Source of the DNA: Physcomitrium patens
Lineage: Eukaryota > Streptophyta > Bryopsida > Funariales > Funariaceae
DNA length: 64,000 nt
Reading direction: 5' to 3'
Assembly: GCF_000002425.4 (NCBI RefSeq)
Contig: NC_037253.1
Coordinates: forward strand, 6,978,178 to 7,042,177
The translations under genes and the position numbers were made by a program. Positions 24,627-36,340 of the stretch are shown here, in pieces. Each line of letters opens with the position of its first letter. Position 1 is the stretch's first letter. The notes under the pieces are model-generated. The model was not told the origin of the DNA and did no database searches. It saw only the letters and a list, made by a program, of their open reading frames with translations.

Positions 24627-27600
24627 ATGACAAAACTTGCTGAAATGAAGAGTGCAATGGCACAAATGTAAGAGCAATTGAGGGAGTTAATACTTGTGAT
24701 GCATCAATTCAATTTACCACCACAAAGAACAACAAGATTGACAGGAAGTGAAGATATAGAAATGATTGGAGCTGCTTCAATATTTGCACCAAATCATGTC
24801 TCTTTTCCTATGATAGAACGCCCTTCTACTGTTAGAAAACCAAGAATTTCCCTATCCGAGAAGTATCATGGCACCAGATCAAAGTTTAGACGATTTATCA
24901 ATCAAGTACAATTTGTGATTGAACTTCAACCCCAAAGCTATCTAACTTTAGAATCGCAAGTTAGATTCATTGGTACGCTTCTTTCAGGTTCAGTATTATC
25001 ATGGTTTTCATCTTTTCTTGAACGATGAGATTCAATATTAGATAATTTAGAGGCTTTTTTGGTGGAGTTTTGATCCATGTATGGAGAACATGATGTAATT
25101 TATATTGCAACCAATAAGACCAATATTTTACGATAAGGCAATCAATTAGTAACGTTGTATGCTTCACAATTTTGACAACTTACAACTCATATCAAGTGGG
25201 ATGATGTTGCACTTATTAGCCAATTTTTCTACAGATTATAATATGAGGTAAAAAAATTAATGCTCAACTTAGCTGATCCTCTAACATTGAATCAAGCAAT
25301 TGACTTTGTTGTGAAGTGCGACAATCACTTTTTTAAATTTCGATTTGAGAACTGTACAAGTAAACCTAAACGTTACTATAACTGAATAGCAACACCAACA
25401 TCTCTTCAACACATACATTTGAAAGTAGAGGATATGCAAATTGATGTAGTACGTTTCAAACCTCTTACTGAGTAAGAAAAGACTCATCGTTGTTAAAAAG
25501 GATTGTACTTATATTATGGAGAATCTAAGCACACTTCTCAACATTGTCCAAAGAAGCGACGCAACCATAAAATGAGGAGTACGGCGATCAAAGAAGATAG
25601 CATGTTAAAAAACAAATTTGTTCAGCTACAATAGAGAACGTGCGGCATGAACCTTGTACAACTCCTAGTGAAGGTCCTATCTTCTTCTCAGAACCCTCTC
25701 CATGTCTTACGATAAATATTATTCTAGGACCTAAACATCTCAAAGCCTCTGCCTTGCTAGATTCAAGAGCCTCAACATGTTTCTTAGATGGAAAACTTGC
25801 TAAAAGACATAGCATATTTTTAGTAAAGAAAACTAAAATTGTTTATGTAGAAGTCATAGATGGTCGTCCGTTGTCTTCAAGAGATGTTACTTATAAAATC
25901 CTTCATATAGAAGTAAGAATTAATGGTCATAGTAGCTTTGTAATATTTAATATTATTAGATCTCTTTTTAATCTAGTCATTTTAGGTTTATCATGGCTAG
26001 AAAAATATAATCCTAAAATAGATTGGACTTCTTGTAGTCTTGACTTTTCTGAAAGTATAACTAAGAGTATAGTTAATCAAGTAAAAAGTCATAAGTCTAC
26101 AATAATTAAACCTATATTTGTAGATGCAAGTGCTTTTTTGCATGCTGCAAAAAAAAGATCACCTTGTGTCATTTATGCCACACTTGTTTCTAATAGTGGA
26201 AAGACTTCAAGTGGCATTCCAAGCCAATATCAAGATTTTCAAGATGTATTTGAGAAAAAAAATGTGGATACTCTTTCAGAACATCATTCCTATGATTGCT
26301 CAATTGACCTTCAAGAAAGTACAACTACCATTTGGATCAATCTGTAATTTATCTCAAAATGAATTGGCTGAATTCAAGGAGTATATTGAAGAAAATTTGG
26401 CCAAGAACTTCATATGTCATTCCAAATCTCCAACAAGAGCTCCAATTTTATTTGTGAAGAAAAAAGATGGATCATTACGGATGTGTGTTGATTATCGAGG
26501 ACTCAATAAAATCACTATCAAAAATAGGTATCTGCTACCTTTGATATCTGGACTTCTTGATGAATTGAATCAAGCTAAGATCTATACAAAAATAGATCTA
26601 CGAGGAGCATATAATTTGGTACGCATCAATGAAAGAGATGAATAGAAGAGTACGTTTCAAACAAGGTATGGATATTTCGAATACAACGTCATGTCTTTTG
26701 GACTTACAAATACACTAGTAGCATTCCAATATCTAATGAATGATGTCTTTTGGGAGTTTTTAGATGATTTTGTTGTCTGTTATCTAGACGACATCTTAAT
26801 CTATTCTAAGAACTCAGAAGAACATAAACTTTATGTTTGCCAAGTATTACAAAAACTAAGAGATGTAAGACTCTATATCAAGATAGAAAAGTGTGTATTT
26901 CACACTACTCAAGTTGACTTCTTAGGATACATCATTTCAAATGATGGACTTATAATGGATCCAAAGAAAGTTCAAACTATTAAAGATTGGAAGATCCAAA
27001 AAACGGTAAGAGATGTCTAATGTTTTTTGGAATTTGCCAACTAATATCGAATCTTTATCAAAGACTTCTCTCAAGTTACAACTCCACTTACTCGTTTGAC
27101 TTGTAAAGACAATCTTCAATGAAATGAAGAAGTAAAAGTAGCATTTGAAGCTTCGAAGACAGCCTTTGTTTTTGCACCAATCTTCTATCGTGTCAATTTT
27201 TTTAAGCTATTTTTTATAGATATAGATGCATCAAACTTTGCTTTGGGTGTTGTATTGTTAAAAATGAGAATAGATAATGAACTTCATCCAATAGCTTTTT
27301 ATTTTAGAAAATTTTCAGGAGTCGAGATCAACTACGAGATCCACGACAAAGAACTTCTTGCAATTGTGGATTCGTTTCAAGAATGGTGCCATTATCAAGA
27401 AGGTGCTTCTAGTCCAATCATAGTATATACGGATCACAAGAACCTTGAATATTTTATGTCAGCACGTATTTTGAATCGTCGCCAAGTGCGTTGGAGTATG
27501 TCTTTGTCAAGATTTGAATTCAAGATCACTTATTGACTAGAAAAACAACAAGGTTTGTCAAATGCACTCTCTAGACGATCTTACCTTGCACCAAAGGAAG

Positions 27601-29090
27601 GAAATGGTGCTTTTGATCAACAACGGAAAATTCTCTTGAAGCTAGAGCATCTTCATCTTCGAGCAATGAAATCAATACTAATTGTTGATTCAACTTTCAT
27701 TAAGCAAGTTCAGTCAAGTATGTCTTTTGATTCTCTTATTTGTGATATTAAAGAAAATCCTTCAAAGTCTCATAATACTTCCAAGTTTGAATTCAAGAAG
27801 AATCTATTATATTTTGAGAGACGCCTATATGTTCTTGAAGGTGAAACTCAAGTATGTATTCTTCATCATGACTTTCCAGCAGCACAACATTTTGGGTACA
27901 ATAAAACTTTGGAAGTAATATCCAAGGACTTTTGATGGCCACAAATGTGGAAAGCAATCAAAGATTTTGTACAATCTTGTGATGTTTGCTTGAGATCAAA
28001 AACTCCTCGTCATCAACCTTACGGACTTCTTCAGCCATTATCCATTCCAAAACAACCATGGTCTTCTATTTCTATAGATTTCATCACGGATCTTTCAATC
28101 TCAGGTTCTTATAACTCTATATTTGTGATAGTAGATCGTTTTACCAAGTTGGCATATTTTGTACCATGTACAAAATCTATCATAGGTGAAAAAATACCTA
28201 AGCTCTTTCTTGACAATATCTATCGCTATTATGGATTATTCAAGGATATTATATAAGATAGGGGAACTCAATTTGTATCAAGATTTTAGCAAACTCTTTT
28301 CAAGATTCTAAAGGTGGATATAAAACTATCTTCGGTATTCCATCTTCAAATTGATGGATAAATGGAGCGTGTTAATTAAGTTTTGGAGTATTATTTAAGA
28401 TGTACCATTAACTACTAACAAGATGATTGAAAAACTCTTTTGCCATTAGTAGAGTTTGCTTACAATTACATGGTACATTCTTCTATAAAACAAATACCTT
28501 TCTTTGTCAATTATGGTTATCATCGACAACTTGATACTTTTGACTTTTCAAAAATTGATAATCCTGTTGCAAAAGATTTGGCAATTCATTTGTCAGAGTT
28601 ATATGCAACGATAAAGGCGTAGTTAAATGAAGCTCAAGAACAACAAAAGGTCAATGTGGATGTCTATCAAAAAGAACAACCACCATTCCACATAGGTGTT
28701 AAGGTATGGTTACTTTGTCGCAATATCAAGACCACTTGTCCTTCTAACAAGTTGGACTATTGAAGGCTTGGACCATTTTCTATTTTTGTACAAATCAATC
28801 CAGTTGCATATCGTTTATACCTATCAGAGTCAATGAAAATCCATCCAGTATTCCATGTGTCTTTTCTTGAACCATACAAGACAGTGGACATATGAAGAAG
28901 AAGACAAGCTCCACCTCTTGCTATAGAAGTGGACAATAATGAAGAGTTTGAAGTGGAAGAAGTCTTAGATTCAAGACGCGTCAAAATGAATTAGAATATA
29001 TTATCCATTGACATGGATTTGATATTAGTGAACGTACATAGGAGCCAGTAAAGAATCTTGTAAATGTAGCAAAGGTGATGGAGGCTTTTC
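24627..29090 (+). pseudogene. Chromovirus C gag-pol (decayed)
   Basis: Gag starts at ATG 24,627, stops early (TAA about a dozen codons in) and ends with a damaged knuckle (LYYGESKHTSQHC) near 25,500. Protease (25,640-26,347) has DSRAS for DSGAS. RT (about 26,340-27,020) keeps YLDD near 26,783. RNase H lies at about 27,020-27,540. Integrase (27,550-28,620) has the zinc-binding histidine that B lost, but the catalytic region is cut by stops. The chromodomain (about 28,930-29,080) has a 1-nt deletion. Many stops correspond to CAA, CAG, CGA or TGG codons changed by C-to-T or G-to-A. Confidence 0.92.
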
Positions 29091-29213
29091 ATTGACAACA
29101 TTCATCAAAATCAAGATAAAAACTTTCTTTATGAAAGAAACAAGATCTAATTAAGATAACATTCTGTTTTCAATTCTTCTTTGTAGCTTCTTTATAGTTG
29201 TGATGCTCAGGAG

Positions 29214-29636
29214 ATGGAGAACCAACAACCAACACATTCGACTCAAGAGCCTTCATTTATTGACTTATCGGACGAGACATTACGATTGTCACAATCTTTA
29301 AGATGATGCAATTGAGATGAAGATCTTGAAGAATAACATGTTCTTTCTCAAATAGATGGCGAGATACAACACGTTTGGTATCACGATCTCGGAAGGGACT
29401 TCCAATGTTTGGTGATTTTAGTAGAAGTAGAAACAACTCTTGATGGTATTCCAAATATTTTATTGGAAAGAAGTTATGAAGTTCTCAACAATGATTAAAT
29501 AACTGGGTGATCTTCTTGCCTTGGTATGTAACACTACCAATGATTGAGAGGCCCTATCAATCATCTTTGAAGAGAACAAAGATCAAAATATGTAGCGAAT
29601 ACAATTTGTCGCATCATAGATTTCTTCAACATATGA
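29214..29636 (+). pseudogene. Accessory ORF of chromovirus C (same as in B, with stops)
   Basis: Begins ATGGAG like B's ORF and ends in TGA after exactly 423 bp without any length change. The two align residue by residue (TQEPSF.DLSDETLRLSQ, VWYHDL.RD, RGPINHL, VANTI.RIIDF.NI). About eight codons are stops; at least several are CGA-to-TGA, CAA-to-TAA or TGG-to-TGA/TAG changes. Same length with point decay only means it was an intact gene when this copy inserted. Confidence 0.85.
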
Positions 29637-29677
29637 TTACCACTCCTCATGGAACTCGTACCTAGAAGGGGAGGTAA

Positions 29678-30236
29678 TGTCATGGACATATGCATGTAAG
29701 CCAGTAATTACATGTATAAATAGGTAGAAGTATATAAAAGTAGATAAAAGTAAGTTAATTCTATAGTATTTGGTATGGAAGCTTCTTAGAAGCTTTATAG
29801 ATGTTGCTTTGACTTTATATGTGTCTTTAATTGACTTTTTGGGATTAGAAACGTGGTCAACAAGTTGGCCATGTACCACACATGTTATTAACTTGAAGAT
29901 CAAACTAACTATGTGGCCCACACGTAGAAAAACTTGCCTTGTAAGTCAAGGCATGTGTCCTACAAAGTCAATACATATTAGAGGTCCTATAGAATGTCGC
30001 CATGTAGCCCATAATAAGATAGTATATATAGAGACAAGAGTGAAGGCTTCTTCACTCTTGTCAACTCCTTTCTTGCTTCCAATATAGCTTCAAGGGTCTC
30101 TAGTTTTCTTGGCTTTTGGCAATAGCGATTCTAATTTCTTTCTTAATACACATATCAAGTTATTTCTATTTTGTCATCTTTCTTTAAGGGAAGTCTCACT
30201 TGTTTATTTTTCTTTATCATGTTCTTGTCTTTGACA
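29678..30236 (+). repeat. 3' LTR of chromovirus C
   Basis: 559 bp, TGTCATGGAC...CTTTGACA, immediately after the polypurine tract. Confidence 0.94.
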
Positions 30237-32385
30237 TCGATACACATTTGCAAAGATCCATCTTTCTTCTTCACAAATAAGATAGGAGCCCCGGTTGGAA
30301 ATTTAGAATGGCATATAAAGTTCTTTGCCAAGTTCTCATTAATATACTCTTTTTATGCAGTCAATTCATTTTGCAATAAGCTATAGATTGGTCCAAATAA
30401 TGGTTGAGTTCTTTTTTATAGATCAATTAAACAATCATAAGATTGATGCTCTAGAAGAATATCTATATTCTTCTTTTCAAAAACATCTTGGAATTCTTGA
30501 TATTGGCTAGGAATACCACTTGATATTTTTCCACCATCAGAAATAGGTGTAGCATATATAACAAAAGATGATCCTTCTATTGCACCATCCATGAAAGCTC
30601 TTGCACATACTAGTAAAGATTTGGATATACTAGACTTATGAACTTCTACTTCACTAAACCAAGTTTGGATTATACTATCAGAAAAATTAAAGTTATAAGA
30701 AATCCAATCTATTTTAGGGTTATATTTTTTTAGCCATAATAATCCTAAAATAATCAGATTGGAAGGAGATCTTACTACATTAAATACTATTACATTATGA
30801 TGATCTTTAATTGCTACATCTAAAGGAATAAACTCATAGGTAACATTTCTAGAAGACAACAAACAACCATCTATAATCTCTACATGTATATGTTTAATTT
30901 TCTTAATTAAAGATATATCTTGTTTTTTTGACAAAGACTTCATCTATAAAATAAGCTAAGGCTCCTGAATCCAACAAGACTAGGACTTTGTAATTTTTTG
31001 GTCCTAAACAAACTTCTATATTAAAATAAGATGAGGGGTTTGAAGAGTAAATATGACCTTTACTAGGTGATGCACATGATTCTAGCTGCATGGTCTCTAT
31101 TGTAGTTGGAAAAACTCATTTTTTGATACATTATTTTTTTTTAGTAATTGTGCTCCTTATTTTGTAATTGTGTTGCTTCTTTAAACAATCTTGAGTGGAA
31201 TTTTTAGCTTCTCTATAATATAAATACAAATCTTCTTGGCGACATTGAGTCTTTTCTTGCTCCATGAGAGGTTTAAAATGTATTATATCAATTTTCATTG
31301 GTATCGTCCTTGATGAATATGTTTCAAAAAACTTGGAAGTTGTTGCCATTACTTGACTTATTCCTCTTCAACCAAGTCTTTGTTCTTGACACCTTTCAAA
31401 CAATTAATTTTTACATGCAATGGCTTGAACAATAAATTATTCCAAAGATTCTATTTTTGATATTGTTAATAACAAATCTTTGATATTATCCTTCAATCCA
31501 TATTAAAATTAATTAATAAGTGCTGTCACATTTCAATCCACATCGCAAGCAAGGTTTTAGAATTCAGCAATATATGTCGTGGTTGATTATGATCCTTATT
31601 GTAAAGTTAAGAGTTTGATCTCTGCTACTCATTTTCAATTACTTTCTCCAAACGTAACTATAAACACTAATAAGAATGAATTTAAATCATAAAGAAGTCG
31701 GGAATCTGTTTCCATCAAAGGTGCAAACCAAGAAAGAATACTTCCAAATAGAAGTGCACCTATAAAGCGAACTTGAGTAAATCCATTTGAATATTTAAAA
31801 AGATGTAATCTTGAGTAGAACTTAATTTATTGTAAAAACTCTCAAAATTTTGATCTTATTCCATTAAACTTCTTGGGCATACTAATTCTTGCCTTTCTTG
31901 AACTTATAGAATTAAGACCCCCTGAATTTGGTTGTGAGATTGATCAACTTATTTTCTTCAACCGCACAACTTCTTGACGTAGATTCTAGACTTCTTCCAT
32001 GAGCATAGAAGTAGTGCTCACATGTTTGACATTGGTGATGCGTGAAATTTCTACCCTAACAGTATTGACAAGCTTATAAAGATCCGTAATAGTTGCAAAT
32101 CTATTCTCACTTCTGCCAAGAGTAGCATCCATAATCTTTCCTTCCATGAATAATACAAATAAGTCCAAAAAATTAAATTAGAGGAGGATAATCCACAACC
32201 TCTAATAAATTTTTTCACAAAGATGGATAATCCACTCTCTTGTAAGAAAAAGATCAATGTTAGAAAACAAGATTTTTTGTTTGAAGGTGGATAGTTTGCA
32301 AACTTTAGAACACAACAATAGAAGTGGGGTAATCCACTCTCTTCTAAAACAGGACAAAAATAATATGTTAGTATTCTTGTCAAAT
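30237..32385 (-). pseudogene. Chromovirus A gag, protease and RT N-terminus
   Basis: Minus-strand remnants. RT N-terminal sequence with decayed VKKKDGS matches lies at 30,242-30,410. Protease (30,416-31,091) keeps LLDSGA. A ruined zinc knuckle lies at about 31,190-31,250 (LYLYYREAKNSTQDC). A strongly diverged gag follows to about 32,170. The 5' leader to 32,385 has no clear primer-binding site. Confidence 0.82.
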
Positions 32386-34330
32386 TATCAAAAATATGAA
32401 TCTCAAAGAAAGACAATCCTCAACACATCAACGTGATGTAATACAATTAATAGGTGAAAGAGTGTGGAGATTATTGTAATTTAAGAGATCTTAGTTCAAA
32501 TTATTAGAACAAATTATCTTAGAAATATAGTTAATAGTCAAAGGGGTAGAAAAATTAAAAGGTCTCAATGCTGCCTTTTAGAGAGGTAACTTCTACTTAC
32601 TTTGTAGCACCATAAGTGAAGCAAAATAAGATAGATTGGAAAAATAAATGATATAGAAATCTTTAGGAGGAAGTTAAGAGTAAATTTTAGAAAAAATTTA
32701 CTTAGAAAAACTAAATATTGATACCCAGAGAGGGCTGGTTATGAATCAGGATCAAAATCAGACCCTGAGGCACAAAACCGAATCTCGACGATGACTCCAA
32801 GGTTCTTTTGGAGATCGAAGACTAAGATTTGATAGCAGACTGAATAGGCTTTCTATGAGCATTGATTTGGAGTGATTTGGAGTTGATATGACTTTGTAAA
32901 AGCTTTGCAAAGTCAAGGTTTATTTTAGAAGACTTGGGTTTTATGAAATAAAATAGGGTTTACGTTTTGGGTGATTTCAAGAGTTTTGTAATAGATCTAT
33001 AGGTGAAATTTTGTGGTTTTATGGTCATAGGTGTGTTTAATATGTGACATGAATTTGAGCTTGATCTAACGGTTGAATTGAGGAATATTGAGGTTTAAGT
33101 TGGTCAAGGTCTTAGAAAGTAGAATTTTAGGTCCATTGGGGGTTTTTAAGACTTCTTGCAATCTATTGGTTGGATTGGAGTGGAACTTACGTGAGAAGAT
33201 ATTAGACTTGCTTTTCTATGTGTAAGAAAATTTTGAGATCAATCGAACGGTATAAAGGAGAGATATTGGCTCTAGAAAATTGGCATCAAGATTGGAGAAG
33301 AAGGCTGGCCAAATCCCGAGCCTATTTTTGAGGTTATCATCAATTTGGTAACTCCGATCCTTTTCAATTTTTTTGTGCTTGTTTCTAACTTAGTTTTTAA
33401 GAAGTGTGCAAAATTTGAGTTAAGATCAACGGTTTATTCATTAGTTATTGAGGATTACATCTGTTATAGGAATTATTAGGATTTGGTTAGGGATTGGTTT
33501 AGGGTTTGGCTAGGGATTAGGGTTTGGTTAGGATTTAGGGTTTGGTTTAGGATTTAGGGTTTGAATTAGGATTTAGATTAGGATTTAGGATTTGGTTTAG
33601 AGATTGGTTTAAGGTTTATGGTTTGATTAAGGTTTGATAAGGGTTTGATTAGGGTTTGCTTTAGGATTTGATTTAGGGTTTGATTTAGGATTTAGGGTTT
33701 AAGATTTAATCAGTTTTGGCCTAAAGTTTGAATGAAGTTCAATAAGATTTTGACTAGAATTAAATAAAGATTGAATTGAGATGTATTTGAGTGATATTTG
33801 TGATCCTTCTAATATTTCTTTAAAAATTCTTATTGTTTGTTTGAAATTTCTTTGAGTTTTTTTTTTGAATTCGATTAAGCTTGCTTAGCATTATTATGGT
33901 CTAATTAGAGCATTATTAGTATTCTATTAGAATTTGGATTTTTTTTTTGCAAATTCTATTCTTTCTTCCACAGCTAGGTGCCCAGAGTATTCTCAAGCAA
34001 GACTTCACGTATTATGACAATACTCTTATGTAACTGAAGAGAAGTAGTAAGTCACTCAAAAGGTGATGTAATATCAAACTAGAATAGCTATTGCTCAAAA
34101 CAAGAAGACTATAAATTCTTGAAATAAGACTAAGGACTAGAAAGGCATTGACATGAATGGCATTAACTTGTTGGCCAAGTTTCTATTTTATAAATACATA
34201 TAAAGTCAAAATTAAGTCTATGAAGCTTTTAAGAAGCTTCTCCAAAAGACTTTATGAAATTAATCTATATTTACCTACTTCTATCTATTCATATAAGTAT
34301 CTATTGAGATAAATATATATGTTAGTGACA
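32386..34330 (-). repeat. Right (5') LTR of chromovirus A, split by repeat copy 2
   Basis: The LTR survives as 32,386-32,427 and about 34,017-34,330. In between sits the 1.6-kb repeat. The second part also lacks about 200 bp present in the left LTR (corresponding to about 14,424-14,628). It ends in GTGACA, followed by the target duplication AAAAT. Confidence 0.85.
32428..34019 (+). repeat. Dispersed ~1.6-kb repeat, copy 2, with telomere-like tract
   Basis: The insertion is delimited by the LTR of A on both sides, which gives the best view of this repeat. It shares landmarks with copies 1 and 3. About 33,480-33,720 is a tract built from variants of TTTAGGG and TTTGGTTAGG. The right end is TATTATGACA. 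A clean target duplication was not found, possibly a degenerate 3-5 bp. Confidence 0.8.
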
Positions 34331-34335
34331 AAAAT

Positions 34336-36340
34336 ATAGATTTGCTATTGAAAAATTATGTTTTACAAATCTTGCAATGGAAGAAAGATATTATTTGAGA
34401 CTTCTCTTAATCCATATTAAAGGTCAACAATCATTTGAGCACTTAAAGATTATTCATGAGAAAACATTTAAAAGTGCATGTGCAGCTTTACGATTGCTTG
34501 AAGATGATGGAAAATAGCAACAATGTTTGGAAGAAGTATCAAGAATATAAACTAGATCTCAATATAAGATATTGTTTAATTTTTTGCTATTACACAAAAA
34601 TCTACTAAATCCTTCAAACCTATGAAAAAGATTTAGGAAAAGCAACTTGGATAATCTCAATGCCTATTTGCAAATAGAATTTAGAATTAGCAATCCAATG
34701 AAGGAACAAATTAAGAATTTTGGACTTTTCTTGCTAAATAAGATTTTGCAAGATTCTAACAGAGCGCTTGAATAATTTCTTCTAATGCCATTACCAAGAA
34801 ACAATTGGAATGTAACAATTAATGGAAATCAATTTATTGTCAAAGAAAGAGTATAGGACATTCAATAATTATAAGCAAATTTAGAGCAGTTTATTCTACA
34901 ATTGAATCTTGAACAAAGAAAAGAATATGATGATATTGTAGCCTCTATAATAGAAGAATATGGATGCATGTTTTTTCTAAACGGACCTGCAGGAACTGGT
35001 ATGACATTTTTCTATAATACTTTAGTAACTAAAGTTTGATTGATACAAAAGATTGTCATATATATTGCATCATGAAGAATTGTAGCATTGCTACTTGAAG
35101 GAGGAAGAATCATCCATTCTATGTTTAAGATTCTACTAGATTATAATGAAGATTTTTTTTGTTCAATTACTAAGAATTCTGACTATACTGTGTTTATTCG
35201 CGAAACTTCCCTTATTATTTGGGATGAACTTCCAATGCAATATTGTTATTATCCTAAGGTAGTTGATTGTTTCTTTAGAGACATTCAAGATATTACTCAC
35301 CTATTTGGAGGAGCTACAATAGTTTTTGCCAAATATTTCTAGTGATTGTGAAAGGAACTCGAGAAGAAATTGTAGCAGTATCTTTTCGACGTTCAACACT
35401 TTGGCCTCAAATAAAAATCACATGAAGTTGAATTCAAGAGCACTCCAAGCAAATATTGTGTTTGCTAATTGGCTTCTTTAGGTACAGAATGCACACATGC
35501 ATTGTATATATAGATGGTGGTGTATTTGAATTCTTTATAATTGTATTATTATTAGTTAATATTTCTATTTTCTACTTGTCAAATTAAAAACAATACAAAC
35601 TAACTATCTAATAATGTAGTTAAACTTTTCAATCACATGATTTTTGATCAACAATTAATGTCTTTGGTGGATGTTGTTTATCTAAGGCTGTTAGAAGATG
35701 GTACAAATGATGAATTTTTTAGAAATAGAATTATTTTATCCAGATGGAATGATAATATAAAAGATATTAATAAAAAGATTATGGCCATATTTTTTAGAAA
35801 AAAATAAGAATATCTAAGCACTGATGAAGTTGTTGTTGAAGATGGTATTGACAACAATAATATTTATCTAGTCAAATTTATTAAGTCGCTTAATCCATCT
35901 GGAATACCCAGATCAAGGCTTTGTCTTAGGATTGAGTCTTTAGTGATGCTACTAAGAAATATTGCTCATTACCAAGGACTTTGAAATGGAATCCAATTGA
36001 TAATTATATGACTAATGGATCAAGTTCTTCAAGCAAGAATCCTTGGAGGGAAATTTTCTAAAAATTTGATGATTATTCCGCAAATTACATTAACTTATAC
36101 AACAAAAAAACTTCCGTTTATTCTAAAGAAAAAGTAATTTCCAATCCGTGTTGCATTTGCAATAACAATAAACAAATCCCAAGGGCAAACAATTAAGCAT
36201 GTTAGTTTGGATCTACAAAAACATATTTTTTTCCATGGTCAACTTTATGTAGCATTCTCTTAATGCACTTCCTCTCACTCTATCAAGATTCTTCTTCTTA
36301 AAAACAATAATTTAAATTCCATGCTAAATATTATTTTTCA
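34336..36340 (+). pseudogene. Helitron Rep-helicase, C-terminal helicase part (decayed)
   Basis: Continuation of the Helitron after chromovirus A. EERYYLRLLLIHIKG near 34,380 precedes the PIF1-type superfamily 1 helicase: NGPAGTGMTF (Walker A, with Met for Lys) near 34,982, LIIWDELPM (Walker B) near 35,211, FGGATIV near 35,305, then SLNPSGIPR near 35,892 and [20 protein letters not shown] near 36,150. HGQLYVAFS near 36,237 closes the helicase. Many stops and shifts. Helitron termini (5' TC, 3' hairpin plus CTRR) could not be fixed. Confidence 0.88.

Larger units (their letters stand above)
23857..30236 (+). mobile_element. Ty3/gypsy chromovirus C, complete element nested in A, opposite to B
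   Basis: A 6,380-bp plus-strand element with two 559-bp LTRs (23,857-24,415; 29,678-30,236). The target duplication is TCTAT/TCGAT (23,852-23,856 and 30,237-30,241, one mismatch). The RT of A resumes at 30,242. Coding order is gag, protease, RT, RNase H, integrase, chromodomain and accessory ORF, followed by a polypurine tract (AGAAGGGGAGGTAA near 29,664-29,677). I counted about 44 differences between its LTRs (about 8 percent), so it inserted well before B. Confidence 0.94.
14255..34330 (-). mobile_element. Ty3/gypsy chromovirus A, inserted in the Helitron and itself interrupted
   Basis: Minus-strand element bounded by related LTRs (14,255-14,827 and 32,386-34,330). The flanking 5-bp duplications are identical: AAAAT at 14,250-14,254 and 34,331-34,335. 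Removing the element plus one AAAAT rejoins the Helitron helicase in the same reading frame, which confirms the boundaries. Its own sequence survives in three pieces: 14,828-17,336, 23,728-23,856 and 30,237-32,385. These are separated by elements B and C, and the right LTR is split by a copy of the 1.6-kb repeat. Without these insertions it is about 5.7 kb. It is the oldest of the three nested elements by logic of nesting. Confidence 0.92.

Noticed and set aside
33480..33720. Interstitial telomere or chromosome-fusion scar
   Set aside because: The words are too irregular for a true telomere array, and the tract is a constant part of a dispersed repeat found at two other places.
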